Assembly: GCA_947685225.1 (NCBI GenBank)
Contig: CANTUV010000010.1
Span: 2,108,001 to 2,172,000 of the forward strand
Direction: 5' to 3'
From: Garcia nutans
Lineage: Eukaryota > Streptophyta > Magnoliopsida > Malpighiales > Euphorbiaceae
DNA length: 64,000 nucleotides
Positions 12,801 to 23,616 of the stretch are shown one piece after another (position 1 is the first letter of the stretch; every line of letters begins with the position of its first letter). A program made the translations under genes and the position numbers. Below the pieces are notes generated by a model, which was given only the letters and a program-made list of their open reading frames with translations, was not told the origin of the DNA and did not search any database.

Positions 12801-13455
12801 AGTTAATTTGCAGCTTTAGAGTTTAGGAACATGTCCAAGAATACCCTCTCTCTTTTTTTCTTTTTTTTTCCTTTAATTCTTTTATGAGAAATATAATAAA
12901 CGCAATAAGCAGATTATGGAATTTAATTAATTTTTTATCAAGAAAATGTTTCATTTTTTTTTTTGAAATTCAGATATAAATTAAAAAAATAAAAAAAAAT
13001 GAAGAATTCAAGAAACTTGAGAAATTTTACTTTAGCCACATAGCTTTTGCGATTATAAAACAGAGAAAATATATAACTAAAAAGATTCATGGGTAAATTA
13101 TTTTATGCTTAATTATCAGAGAGATCTCTAACAAAAAATCACTTAACCGAGAAAATAGACAAGAAATAAGAACCGAGAAAATAGACAAGAAATAAGAAAT
13201 TAAAAATCAAGAAATCAAGAAAAATAGTTATAAAGATCAAGAAAAACAAAGAATCGAAAAACTTGCATACCTAGAACTGCTGCAGAACTCATAGAGCTTG
13301 CCACGATTAGAGAAAATGATAAGAGCAACCTCAGCGTCACAAAGAACAGAAAGTTCATAAGCTTTCTTGAGCAAACCATTTCTTCTCTTCGCAAATGTTA
13401 CTTGTCGATTAATTTTATTTTCTATTCTTTTCAGCTCTACCCTTCCTCTCCCCAT
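6755..13455 (-). CDS. SEP-like: SEPALLATA-like (E-class) MIKC MADS-box transcription factor, 8 exons
   Basis: E-class MADS proteins are nuclear DNA-binding factors that bind CArG boxes and bridge floral homeotic proteins into tetramers. Joining minus-strand exons 13455-13271, 10288-10210, 9796-9735, 9546-9447, 9185-9144, 9054-9013, 8633-8509 and 6839-6755 gives 720 nt, or 239 residues plus stop. Residues 1-60 are the MADS domain (MGRGRVELKRIENKINRQVT at the start, then the AKRRNGLLKKAYELSVLCDA core). The I region follows, then a K domain around 88-170 with YQEYLKLKAKVEVLQRSQRN, KELEQLEQQL and SLKQIRSTKTQFMVDQL. The variable C region ends in GYIPGWML, the SEP II-type motif. Exon sizes match the usual SEP pattern. 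The phrase AKTIEKYQRCSYGALEANQ suggests the SEP4/FBP9-type branch more than SEP3, but the clade is uncertain. Intron 1 is about 3 kb, as is common for these genes. Oddity: the exon 2 donor is GA rather than GT. Confidence 0.9.
8509..8633 (-). CDS. MADS gene exon 7 (C region)
   Basis: 125 bp coding LEETNAALQTPWEAREQNV, then a Gln/Ser-rich stretch and DPLQRRSNLRI, plus two bases of Gly. The PLQ...LRIG block corresponds to the SEP I motif (family form PLECNPTLQIGY), somewhat diverged here. Acceptor tacacag and donor GATCGG/gtaatc. Confidence 0.88.
9013..9054 (-). CDS. MADS gene exon 6 (end of K domain)
   Basis: 42 bp coding EQALLETNNALRKK. Acceptor ctgtgcag and donor AAG/gtagct. The pair of 42-bp exons is a hallmark of MIKC genes. 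Confidence 0.92.
9144..9185 (-). CDS. MADS gene exon 5 (K domain)
   Basis: 42 bp coding TQFMVDQLSELQRK, with the leucine-type heptads of the K3 helix. AG acceptor (tttgcag) and GT donor (AAG/gtacat). Confidence 0.92.
9447..9546 (-). CDS. MADS gene exon 4 (K domain)
   Basis: 100 bp, coding NLLGEDLGDMGSKELEQLEQ and continuing to IRSTK, with a canonical AG acceptor (tttgtag) and GT donor (AAAG/gtatgc). Size and phase match SEP exon 4. Confidence 0.92.
9735..9796 (-). CDS. MADS gene exon 3 (start of K domain)
   Basis: 62 bp between caagcag and a GT donor (CAGAG/gtaatg). It codes RCYQEYLKLKAKVEVLQRSQ plus two bases of the next Arg, a standard K1 segment. The leading RC, where most relatives have NS or SS, is slightly unusual. 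Confidence 0.9.
9852..9927. repeat. 38-bp tandem duplication in MADS intron 2
   Basis: Two near-identical copies in direct tandem, both containing aaagtggtagcaatctctaa (starting at 9861 and 9899). It lies between exon 2 and exon 3, about 55 bp from exon 3. Confidence 0.8.
10210..10288 (-). CDS. MADS gene exon 2 (I domain), abnormal donor
   Basis: The acceptor is ttcacag, then 79 bp coding the end of residue 62 and MAKTIEKYQRC...SVHDTQ. The canonical SEP exon 2 is also 79 bp and ends at this codon. However, the next bases are GAACCA, so no GT donor exists here. In-phase alternatives are a GT 15 bp upstream (exon 10225-10288, losing VHDTQ) or a GT far downstream (exon end 10105, adding 35 residues). 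Confidence 0.75.
11469..11494. repeat. (TA)n microsatellite in MADS intron 1
   Basis: Uninterrupted TA dinucleotide run inside the 3-kb first intron. Confidence 0.9.
13145..13196. repeat. Perfect 26-bp tandem duplication in MADS intron 1
   Basis: Two identical adjacent copies of a 26-bp unit beginning aaccgagaaaatagac. It is close to the exon 1 donor, so it is useful as a length polymorphism and may touch intron 1 regulatory sequence. Confidence 0.85.
13271..13455 (-). CDS. MADS gene exon 1 (MADS domain)
   Basis: 185 bp from the ATG to a GT donor (TCTAG/gtatgc). It codes residues 1-61 plus two bases of residue 62: the complete MADS box, ending in EFCSSS. The ATG is the family-standard MGRG start, and 185 bp is the classical exon 1 size for AGL2-type genes. 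Confidence 0.93.
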
Positions 13456-14000
13456 CTGATATTCTTTTTATTTACTAGATATCTCAATAGCTTCTATTTC
13501 AGCCGTATGCTTTCCCTTATCTCTCTCCAGCTTGTTGTTTAGGGCAAGTTCGTGTTTCCTTTTTATCAAAATTATAGGTGCTTAAATTGCTACAGCTACC
13601 TATTAGGTTTTCTACGCTACTATACTTCTCTGTAAAAATTCATCAGTCATTACCCTTTTCGAATAGGATGAGAGAGAAAGAAGTTTTTTAAAAAAAAAAT
13701 ATGGGTCACTCTCTGTTTCTTTCTTTCTTTTTCTTATCTTTTGTAGGATTGCATGATATTTATTTAATTTTTTTTTCATTTGATAGTTACTGTTTTTTTT
13801 GGCCATGAATACTTTCTTAAATTGACTTAATTATAATTAGATAGTTTTGCTATTTATTTATGGTATGTAGACTTTCTTGGCTAGAAAAATAATTACATTG
13901 TTTTATTATTATTATTTTCTTTTTTTTAATTTTCCTTTCCCGGGTATTGCCTTATTATTGGTTAGCTGTTGTCTCGTGGAAATAAATTGCGAACAGAAGT

Positions 14001-14022
14001 TCATATATATATATATATATAT
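14001..14022. repeat. (AT)n microsatellite
   Basis: Uninterrupted dinucleotide run about 550 bp upstream of the MADS start codon. Confidence 0.85.
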
Positions 14023-15445
14023 CATTTTTTTTTTGCCTCTTTTGCTTTTACTACAGAATTTCCTCCATTACCCCAGTCCTTTAACATTCATGAAATTGTC
14101 CATCTCAGGGAAAAAAATTTAAGTATAAAAATCATGATGACATTACATTTGCTAGATACAGTCGTGCATGGCAATGATGGACAATGGTTTATATTTTATA
14201 AAAATCTAATTATAAAAATTTTTAGTGCTGGAGGTATAAAAATAAAATTTTGAGTATAAAAATATATATATAAATTGTTGGGTATTAAATTAAAAATTAA
14301 AAGGTGCAGGTATAAACTTATAAAAAAATTATGGAGTTAGAGGGTTACTTATAAAATTTCATTAGTTGGAACGATAAAAATAAAAGTTGAAAAAAAAATA
14401 AAAATTTAATGGAGCAAATATTAAAAATATAAAAAATTAGGGGGATAAATATAAAAACTTCAAATTTTTAAGTGTAATTTAAGAAATCGCTACTATGCCC
14501 CTTTCCGCCAATGATCGTGGATCTATCTGGAAATATTGTTGTTGTTTGTGCTATTAAGAAAGTAATAAAAGTATTATCTTGAAAATATTTGTTATTGATT
14601 AAAATATAATAAAATTATATAATAAAATTAATGTATACAATATAATATCATATAATTCATTGGTTTTATTTTAATTTTTTTAAAAAAAATACAAAATTAA
14701 ATTACTTTTTCTAATCATATCCAAAATTGATTTACAAAATTTGAGAGTTCAATATGGATAAATAAAATTTTATGGGCTCAATAAATAAATAATATAAAGT
14801 TTAAGTGCTTTAAAATGTATTTTTCCTTTATATAACATAGAAAGTGTTGTTATTATTTTTAAAACATAAACAAAATATATATATATTACAGTAAATGGTA
14901 ATTGAATTATTTAATTAATTATTTTTCAAAAATTATTATTATTTATTTTAAATAATAATAAGATAAACATGATATTTGAAGAATTTCTATAACGTTGTAA
15001 GAGTTAAAATTATAAACTCAAATGATATAGTTTCATAAACAAAGTGTTAAAAATTCTATTTAAAAAATAATAATATTAAATAATCACTCTTTTCTAAATA
15101 AAGAAGAAAAAAGAATTATGCAAGTGAGATTTGATGTTGGCACCCACTTCTAAATCAAAGATAGATACATCACTTCAATTGCAATATAAATGATAGTACC
15201 GTTCCATTTTTCTTACATACAATAAGAAAATTTCAGTACACTGTCCAAATATACTTGTTTTGTGAAAATTGTGCCATTATTGGTTATGAATTCTCAATTT
15301 ATCAACCATATTGTATAGCAACTACTCAATAACTTTATTTCGTTTTATTATAAGGTCAAGGCCAGCTATAAATGATAATATTGATTTTTAATTAGTAGGT
15401 CCAATATTTGAATTATAAGGACAATATTGATTTAGGACCTGAGAA

Positions 15446-15472
15446 TTATATATATATATATATATATATATA
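15446..15472. repeat. (TA)n microsatellite
   Basis: Uninterrupted TA dinucleotide run in intergenic DNA. Confidence 0.9.
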
Positions 15473-16920
15473 AGGCATTACTCTTTTTATCATGTATTAC
15501 TTTAGAAACTGAATGCATTATTTAATTTCTAAATTTTATAAAAATATCTTTTTTTTTTAAATTGATATATTTAACTCTCACGTTTTCTGATTTTGTATAA
15601 ATTCAACGGTCTAACATTTATAAATATGTTAAATATGTGAATTTTTAAACGCATGCTTTTATATGTAAAAAAAAAAACCTCTTAAGAATCAAATTCAATA
15701 TTCAACCATCTCTCTCCCTTTTTAACATCAAATTTTATTCCTTCTCGTTTTAATAGTATTTGTTTCTAATTGAATCTTTTACTAATTTAACTAGTTAATA
15801 TGTGAGTAATCTGTATCAATATCTCCTTATAAAATATATGTAAATAAATATCAATGTGCTTATAATTCAAATAGTTACCTAAGAATTATAAAATATTTCC
15901 TTTGCCTTATATATGTATATAAATATCAATATAAAAATATAAATACATACAGTTTTATTTGTAGAATATTGTGGGATCTCTGAAACTGCCTATGTGGTCA
16001 ATTTGGTCAAATAATACCAAGTCTAGTGTTTGGATAAACACATTAAACCTTTGAGAGGGACATATTCAATTCAAATTAATATTGTATTTAATATATTACT
16101 GGAAAAAACTTATTACTATAAATATATTTTACCGAGAAATATTAACGAAATTATGTTTTACTCTGAAGGATAATATTAGCTTGTTTGAAATATACAATAA
16201 AATATTTAAAAAATAAATTAAAAAATATTAACTTATTTTATTACAATCTAATTTTACTGATAAAGTACGAATAATATATACCTAAATTATTCTTATAATA
16301 TTTTTTTCTTATTTTACTATATATTAAAATAAGGATATAATTATCTTTTGAGATGAATTTTCTCAATTTGTTTTTCTAGTGAAATATTTTTTTCTACTCT
16401 TTCTAAGTAAAATATTAGAAAAAAATATTTTAATAATTAGTTAGTAAAATTTAGTGAACCCAACATTTTATTTTATAAAAATAATTTATAAATAAACATA
16501 GTTTTATTGATTAAATAGAATTATGTAGTTAATTTTTTTAAAATTATAGTGCAACCAAAGTACTGTAAAAATATAAAAAAAAAAAATTAAAGTTTTCAAC
16601 TTTTGGAGGCCGCGTCTTATTCAATTTACATTTAATTTAATTTATGCAATTTTTGCATCGGTTTAAAGTATATACAGACTATAAAAATGGTCTAAATAAA
16701 ATTGCACAATAAATAATCTTAATATATTATTTAAAGAGTCTAAACACATCAATATTAACATACACGAAAAATAACATAAAATTCACTAAAAATAATGTTT
16801 TTAATCATTTAAACACATTTAATTAATTATAACTTGAATATATAAGTATTTCAACTCTGATGTCAATATAAGATTTTTATAAGTTGTATAAAATTTGTTG
16901 AATATCTATGTCTTGAAGTG

Positions 16921-16921
<1 letters not shown>

Positions 16922-16955
<34 letters not shown>
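16922..16955. repeat. (AT)n microsatellite
   Basis: One of the longest AT runs in the window, uninterrupted over about 34 bases. Confidence 0.9.
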
Positions 16956-16956
<1 letters not shown>

Positions 16957-17095
16957 TTTTATCAGTAGGATTGTATTTATCACAGTGATGTTAATTGTAT
17001 AAGCACCTTAAGGTTACAAATATTGCAATTTCTTTACAAACTTTTTCAATATATAAAATAACATGACTTTGTCCAGTTAATTTTGGTTGAATTGG

Positions 17096-17098
<3 letters not shown>

Positions 17099-17129
<31 letters not shown>
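17099..17129. repeat. (AG)n microsatellite
   Basis: Pure GA/AG run of about 15 units. It creates a Leu/Ser-rich open frame on the minus strand that is an artefact. Confidence 0.92.
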
Positions 17130-17133
<4 letters not shown>

Positions 17134-18471
17134 TAAATAATAAAAGTAATTTAATTCTGGCTAAATCTTGAGTTCTATATTTTATATTTTTATATTTTTG
17201 AATGAGTCTCAATCTGCAGATAATTTACAACTCTCAGTCAGAATTTTTCATAATTTTAGTTTCTAATACTGTATTTACGGGCTTATTATTATTTTTTTTT
17301 TGTGTTGAAGTTTTTTAACGGTTTATCAATTCTTTATCTGGCTCGTATTTATGTTTTGGAAATTATTTTTTTCTTTTTTGGATTCTCTTTTTACATAATG
17401 TTTTACCTCTATTATTTTTTATGGTTTTATTTTTTTTTTTTGTCCAGTTTCTCATATACTGATGGAGAGTTTTGATGTAGTGTGAATATGATTCTTGGTA
17501 TTATCTTCTTATTGCTTAAAAATAAAAGTAATTTAATTTTTTTTTATTAAAATAAGAAATGTCTTATCATTTTAGATAACATGGACAAAATCATCGAGCA
17601 GCGTTTTTTTTTTTTTACAATTAGTAGTATTATTAGTACTACTATTAATTAGAGAAAATAAAAGAATTAATGAAGACTTTAGTTTTGGAAAAAAAAAAGT
17701 GAAAAAAGAAAGGAATAAAAAAATAGAGAGGAGAGAGAGAGAGAGCACCAGTTCCCATCAGAGTGATTTGACCAAATTAAAGAGAAAGCTGAGAGTCACA
17801 ATCCTATTTTTATGATTCCTTCATAGTTACGTGTCCGATTCTGATTCATCGTAACCATTCATTTTTTCACTTTCTTATTCCTCTCCGTACTTGACTTTTC
17901 ACACGCGTCGCCCACTCACTCTTATACCTTTGTCAGCTCCTTTACTCCCCACCCCCGCCAATGCCCTGCGCTTCTAACCCCACCCTTTGTTGCACAAATT
18001 TCTTTTTTAATTAATAATTATATCAAGTCTATTATAAGTCTATATTATAAAATTTTAAAATTAACTTAACAATCTTGCATGCAAATCGATGGTCAATGTA
18101 AAAAAAATATTTCAAAATCAATTTTTGTTTTGAGCAAACGAGATCTGATCCAAAACTTGAGAAACTAGAATTAGGATAAAGCTTTAAAGAGGTTCAAGTA
18201 AAGTAAGCTATATTTAAAATAATTCATACATTTAAAACAGCACAAAATATAAAAAGACAAAAGCAAAATAAGTTATATCCGATGGCAGCCTATGCAATCA
18301 ATACAAATCATCTCTCAACACGTAAGAAAGAGTTAGATAAAATGAATTGAAATAGTCAAATAACTAGCAAAAAAAATATACATCAAATATAAATCTATTA
18401 TTGAATATGAACAGAGTGGATATGACAAAAAAAAACTGATATACTTCTATGGTTCTATTAGTCTTTAATCT

Positions 18472-20069
18472 TGATAAGTGCTTATTAATTTTATATTTTT
18501 TATTAGATGATGCATGTAATTGACTTGAATTAATCTATTATAAGCTTATTTATTTATTTTTATTTCATAATTTTTAAATTAAACTTAGTTTAAATTTATT
18601 TTTTATAATTGTGTATAAATTGAAATTTTTGGCAGAATTGAATCTTTAGAGCTTCAAGTGAAATTTTGGTGGTTGTATAGGGGACATCTCAAACTTTCTA
18701 AAGAGATCTGATTTGTAAAATTTCGAGTTCGTTTGGGCCTCCAACCTTAAAGTCGAAGTTGGACTAAAATTTCATAAACAAAAGCTCAGTCCATGCCACA
18801 AATAATAATTGGATCATAACTGAGGCGTCTGAGGTCCGAATAAGATGATTTAAAAGCCTAACGTCATCTACTCTTCTGGTACTACAATTTTTATGAAGAA
18901 ATCAGAGTTAGATAATATCATTATCTGATAGAAAATTGGGTTTGAAATTTGAATTCTAATTTTAAAACAGAAGCTGGGTATGAGTAAAAGTCTATTTTTG
19001 GAAGAAGTTGATTTTTTTGGGGGTTAGGAGTAGGAGTCTATTTTTGAAAGGAGCTGACTTTTTTTTGAAATAGAGAGAATGTAAATAGTAACTGAAGAAC
19101 ATCCAAAACTAATTTTTCTACTACACTTTTTCATTTTTCGAGGTGAGATAAGCTTTTGATCATTGGAAATCAAAGGAAGAAGAAAAATTGGCCTTTAGGA
19201 TAAATTCATCATCTTTACAAGAACATTCATCAATCTAGTTTGAACTTTCTATTTTAGTTTATGTTTTATTTCATGACTTTTATTTTGTTATTGATTTGAA
19301 TATTAGAATTATGAATTACATGTTTAGTTTCTTAATTTCTATGTTTATTATGTTTAATTTAGTTATGAGCAACTAATCCTTTTGTGGAATTAGGTGGATT
19401 TGGATGTTTAAACTATGAATTTGATTATAATCTATTAATAGACATAAATTTATTTTTTTTTATCCTTGATTTGATGATTTTGATTTAATTGATTAGCAAT
19501 TGTTTGACTACCAATTATTAAATATAAAGAATCATATAAAATACGAGAGTTAAATGTGATTTTTAATATAAAATCATCAACCTTTAGTGATTAAGTTTAA
19601 AGATAAATTAATTGCTTAGAGATCTAGGATTAATATCTTAATTTAATTGAATTCCAATTGTTATTTGATATGAAAATAGTAATTTAATCATTGTCTAATT
19701 ATATTTCCCTTACTTGAGAGAGAAATTGATGAATTGAGTAATACTGGATATCTATGATTTAAGAATTGAAATTTAATGCTTCATTAATCAGACAAATAGT
19801 AAAAACTCCATTGAAGCATAATCCTACTATTTATCATTGATTGCTAGAACACCTAGTTTAGAGTAATTAATTAAGCTAGACTTCAAATTAATAGGATAAA
19901 TTTAGTTATTGTAAATTTTTAATTTTCAGATAATAGTTACATTGAATTTAGGTTAATCAAATACACCTTCTCTGTGGATACGATACTCACTCTACCACTT
20001 TACTATGAGAAATGATACCGTGCACTTGCGGTATAGTCTAAGTAGTACATATTTACCTATAAAATAATA
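18472..20069 (+). repeat. 5' LTR of the gypsy element
   Basis: About 1.6 kb, from TGATAAGTG to a terminal ATA that aligns with ACA of the other copy (C-to-T decay). Its last 772 bp (19298-20069) are clearly similar to 23617-24384. The start is set by the matching TSD and the TG dinucleotide. Confidence 0.82.
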
Positions 20070-20179
20070 AGTTTTTGGCGTCGTTACCAGAAAAGAAAAA
20101 TTAATTTGATAGCAATAAGTTCAAGAAGACTATTAATTTGAATTTTATTTTAATTATTTTCATTTTCTTTTCTGCAGGA

Positions 20180-20672
20180 GTTATATACGTAGTAATCGAC
20201 AAGCAGTATTTGAAGAATATAATCCTGGGATTAAAAAGTAGTGCAGAGAGAATAACAAAGCAAGAAAAGAGAGACTTCAGTTAGAAAGAGAAGAAAGGGA
20301 ACATATTCGAGCACATGAGTCTCTAAAAATAGAAAGTAGAATTGATCTAGAAGAAGCTACTGACGAAGAAGTTAACATGACAGATCCATAAGATCAACTT
20401 CAATCAAGAAACCTAACTTTGAGGGAACATGTCATGTCTAATACTCAAATTGGGTCAAGCATCACTCGACCTGCAGTGAATGCTAACAATTTTAAACTCA
20501 AATCAGCTCTCATTATCATGGCTCAACAATAGCTTTTCTATGGTTTGAACCAGGAGCATGCTATTGCTCACTTGGCAAATTTCTTGGAGATTTGTAACAC
20601 AATCAAGATGAATGAAGTCAGTGATGATGCAATTAGGCTATGCCTTTTCCTTTTCTCATTGAAGGATCATGA
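20180..20672 (+). pseudogene. Gypsy gag, N-terminal remnant
   Basis: Starting just after a short leader, translated fragments include SNRQAVFEEYNPG, a charged stretch (KQEKRDFSQKEKREHIRA-like, with stops), then LNQEHAIAHLANFLEICNTI and IRLCLFLFSLKD. The last phrase is the conserved gag core of Athila/Tat elements. Internal stops (for example after MAQQ) make it non-functional. It is cut after SLKD and resumes at 22538. Confidence 0.75.
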
Positions 20673-22112
20673 CCCAAAACCCATCTCATTCCGTCCCTCT
20701 GACCACTGACTCTAGCTAGCTCAGACTCTTCTCTCGGTCTCTTGATGTGGATCAGAGATGTGTACCACTTTTTGGTTTGGTTTAGGCTCCAACCAACCGA
20801 GATAAGGACTGACCCTGAAGTTTATGCCTAAAGGATTTACTGCTCTGCAGTTTGATTTTCTAGCTGGAATTTTTAGCTGTATGATTTCAGCCCAGACTCT
20901 TCAAGGGTTTAGGCATCAGCATCTGGTTTTTGGATCAGAATAACTAACGGTTCTGGCATAGTCTATGTGTTTGTTGTCTTTTATCCAGCCCATTATTTTG
21001 TGAAGAATTATCCTTCAAATCTCCATTGTGGGAATCTTTTTATTTATTATCATGTTTGTTTTATTTTTTTGCATATTTTTCTATTTTGCTTTGCTAGTGA
21101 TCTTTATTAGAAGCGATTCAATCTATTAAAGGGAAGATAGATGTTATAACCGACAACTCAAGGAATTTTTGGAGTTTCAAGTCGGATTATTTCTTTAAAG
21201 ATTTTCACAATATAATGGTCTCACTTCCTAAATGAAAATCAGAGACCTTTGTAAGGCCATATGCATTCAATAATATATGCTTATCTGCTCAAGTTCTGCA
21301 ATTGATTAAGTCACACAATTTCTTACAACATCAGTATGACCTTCCATTTGGGAAGATTTTGTTTAACCCAATTAATGGGTTTTCTCTCATTGTTCAAACC
21401 TTTAAAGGTTCTCCTTTTCTCTTTAGTGAATCATGGTTGGGAAGAAGATTCAAGTCCAGTAGAGGGATGTCATTCTTCAGATCATCCCTTGAGTTGTTTA
21501 TCTTTATGTTGGGTATAGTTGTTATTAGATTGTTAAGCTTTTGGTATTTTTTGTCCGTTAGGGGTTTCAACCCACCTTTTATGGCCATTTGTATTTGCTA
21601 CTGTTATTACTGATATATACATTTCCAGTCTTTTATATTAGCCTATTTTGCAGTAACAGAAACTTTTATATATAAATTTTGATTATTTTATCCCTTGTAT
21701 ACTTCTATTTCATATCAAATAAACATAATATTATATGTATATATAAATATTTATTTGTTATAATATATATATAAGGTAAAATAATTAATATATATTTATA
21801 AAAATATCTATTATTATAAAATAAATAAATACTGACAGTAAAATAATAAATATATAAATATAAAAAGTAAAATAATTAAAATAAATAAATATATAATACT
21901 ACAAATATATTATGTGTTTATAAATGTGTGTGATTATTATTATTTTGTTAAGTAATCAAGTAATTTTTGTTAGTAATCACAAGTTCTACTAAAATCACAT
22001 ACTCTTGAATTTGAAATACAAAAAGTTGAAGCATGAAAGGAGTTCGATCAAACCTTTCTAATTGCCCAAAGGTTAATTCAGTCAAAACATAATATAGCAG
22101 GTCAAGGAATAA
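20673..22112. mobile_element. Uncharacterised insertion within gypsy gag
   Basis: About 1.44 kb of sequence separates the two halves of the gag core and precedes the CACTA-type MITE. Composition differs from gag. It holds a few short open frames (the longest 103 residues, at 21302-21613) without a recognisable domain. I could not find matching ends or a target duplication, so its class is unknown. It may be a decayed LINE or a filler inserted by repair. Confidence 0.45.
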
Positions 22113-22537
22113 CACTACAAAAATATTCGGCATTTGCGACGGATATCTGCAACGGACTTGTTTCCGTCACAAATTTGCTACGGATCTGCGACGGATTTGC
22201 GACGGAAGGACAAGTTAGAGGAATTTTGAGAAATTTGTGGCAAATCGGTTGCAAATCTGTAGTAAATCTGCGACGAAAATCATTCCGTCGCAAATAATAG
22301 TCGCAAAAGTTGGCGCAGATACTTGGCGGGAGAGAGACCCGCCTATATTTTTTGCGAAAATTTTTTCCGTCGCAGATTGGTTGTAGAAAATTTTTTCTGT
22401 CGTAAATTTACTACGGATTTGCAACCGATTTGCGACGGCTTCCTCAAAATTCCTTCACTGTGTTTATCCGTCACAAAACCGTTGCAAATCCGTCCCAAAT
22501 TAGATTTTCGTTTCAAATGCCGAATATTTTTGTAGTG
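22113..22537. mobile_element. CACTA-type MITE with perfect 24-bp inverted termini
   Basis: The left end begins CACTACAAAAATATTCGGCA and the right end is its exact inverted complement, with the match extending 24 bp. CACTAC ends are diagnostic of the CACTA (En/Spm) superfamily, and 425 bp with no transposase means non-autonomous. The interior carries many copies of the words TGCGACGG and CCGTCGCA in both orientations. The expected 3-bp target duplication is not clean (TAA on the left, AAG on the right). Overlapping open frames on both strands here are shadows of the inverted repeats. Confidence 0.82.
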
Positions 22538-23083
22538 AAGGCAAAAGCTTGGCTGTAAGGACAAGCAGCTGGAACTTTCACCACATGAGATGAACTTTCT
22601 ACGGGATTTTTGGCAAAATATTTTTCTCCTAAAAAAACTGCAAAATTAAAAAATGATAGAACCAATTTTGTGCAGTTTGACGGTGAATTACTTTATGAAG
22701 TATGGAAAAGATTTAAAGACCTTTAAAGGAAGTGTCCTCACCATGGGATTCCAGAATTGTTGATTATTCAGACATTTTATAATGGAATAACAGGACCATT
22801 AAGAAGTACAATTGATACAGATGCTGGAAGTACTCTAATGAACAAAAATACGGTTGAAGCTTTAGAATTGCTTGAATCCATAGTAGCTAATAATTATCAT
22901 TGGTCTAGTGAGAAGTCTTTACCTAAGAAGGTAGTTGGTGTGCATGAAGTTGGTGGAATTTCATTACTTATAGCTAAGGTTGATGCCTTAGCCAAGAAGT
23001 TGAAACATGTTAATCTTACTACTACAAGTTGTGAAGGATGTGGCGAAAACCACCAAAATTTTGAATGTCAAGCTCAAGAATAA
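22538..23083 (+). pseudogene. Gypsy gag, central remnant with zinc-knuckle-like motif
   Basis: Gag resumes as KAKAWL and continues DELSTGFLAKYFSPKKTAKL, FVQFDGELLYEVWKRFKDL, and QTFYNGITGPLRSTIDTDAG, the classical Athila/Tat capsid sequence. A stop and a frameshift around 22720 separate the first part from the open frame 22757-23083 (108 residues). Near its end CEGCGENHQNFEC fits a CX2CX3HX4C zinc-knuckle-like pattern. Confidence 0.82.
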
Positions 23084-23237
23084 GTACATTTTGTGGCAAT
23101 CAAAATAGAGCTCAACAAATGCTGTATGAAAACACATACAATCCTAGTTGAGAAATTATCCTAATTTGTTTTGGGGTGAAAATCAAGGCAATCAAGGAAA
23201 CTAAGAAAATCAAGGCCAGCAATTCAACCAAAGAGGA

Positions 23238-23579
23238 ATGTATCAACCACCATTTCCTAATCGGGGTCAAGATCAAGCTAATTACCAAGATAACAAGAAT
23301 GGATATGAAGCTGCCTTAGAAAAATTTATTACTGTTTCTAGTGAGAGGTTTGACAAACTAGATAAGCAATGTGATCGATTGGAAGCAAAGATGGATCAAA
23401 TAGCAAGTGAAACAAGGAATCTCGAAGTGCAAATTGGGCAAATAGCTAGCTCTTCTAATTTAAGAAGTCAATGGGCTCTTTCTAGTAAATCAGAAATAAA
23501 TTTCAAGGAGTATTGTAAAGCAATTACACTTAGAAGTGGAAAAAAATTACAAGAGGTGGTCCCAATGAAGGTTGAATAA
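23238..23579 (+). pseudogene. Gypsy gag, C-terminal remnant
   Basis: 113 residues open, with a coiled-coil-like stretch (FDKLDKQCDRLEAKMDQIAS), then LEVQIGQIAS and FKEYCKAITLRSGKKL, matching the conserved gag tail motif just before the protease in this lineage (family form KEHCKAITLRSGK). The sequence stops at 23579, and protease, reverse transcriptase and integrase are absent. Confidence 0.82.
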
Positions 23580-23616
23580 AAAATAGAAGGAGAAATGGTT
23601 AAAGAAGATGAGCAAA

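Larger units (their letters stand above)
13456..18466. other. Upstream region of the MADS gene, no coding sequence
   Basis: About 5 kb 5' of the MADS ATG. The first 100 bases give a plausible short 5' leader on the minus strand. Most of the rest is AT-rich with long T tracts and three TA runs. A less AT-rich island at about 17740-18000 contains tacgtgtcc and cacacgcgtcg, cis-element-like words in an otherwise unstructured stretch. It could be promoter-distal control sequence or the edge of an unrecognised unit. No CArG box or TATA box could be assigned with confidence. Confidence 0.4.

Noticed and set aside
21302..21613. 103-residue open frame
   Set aside because: It lies in the insert that splits gypsy gag and has no recognisable domain; the neighbouring frames on both strands also show none.
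22102..22564. Four overlapping open frames on both strands
   Set aside because: They mirror each other because the CACTA-type MITE is built of inverted words; none continues a gag or host frame.
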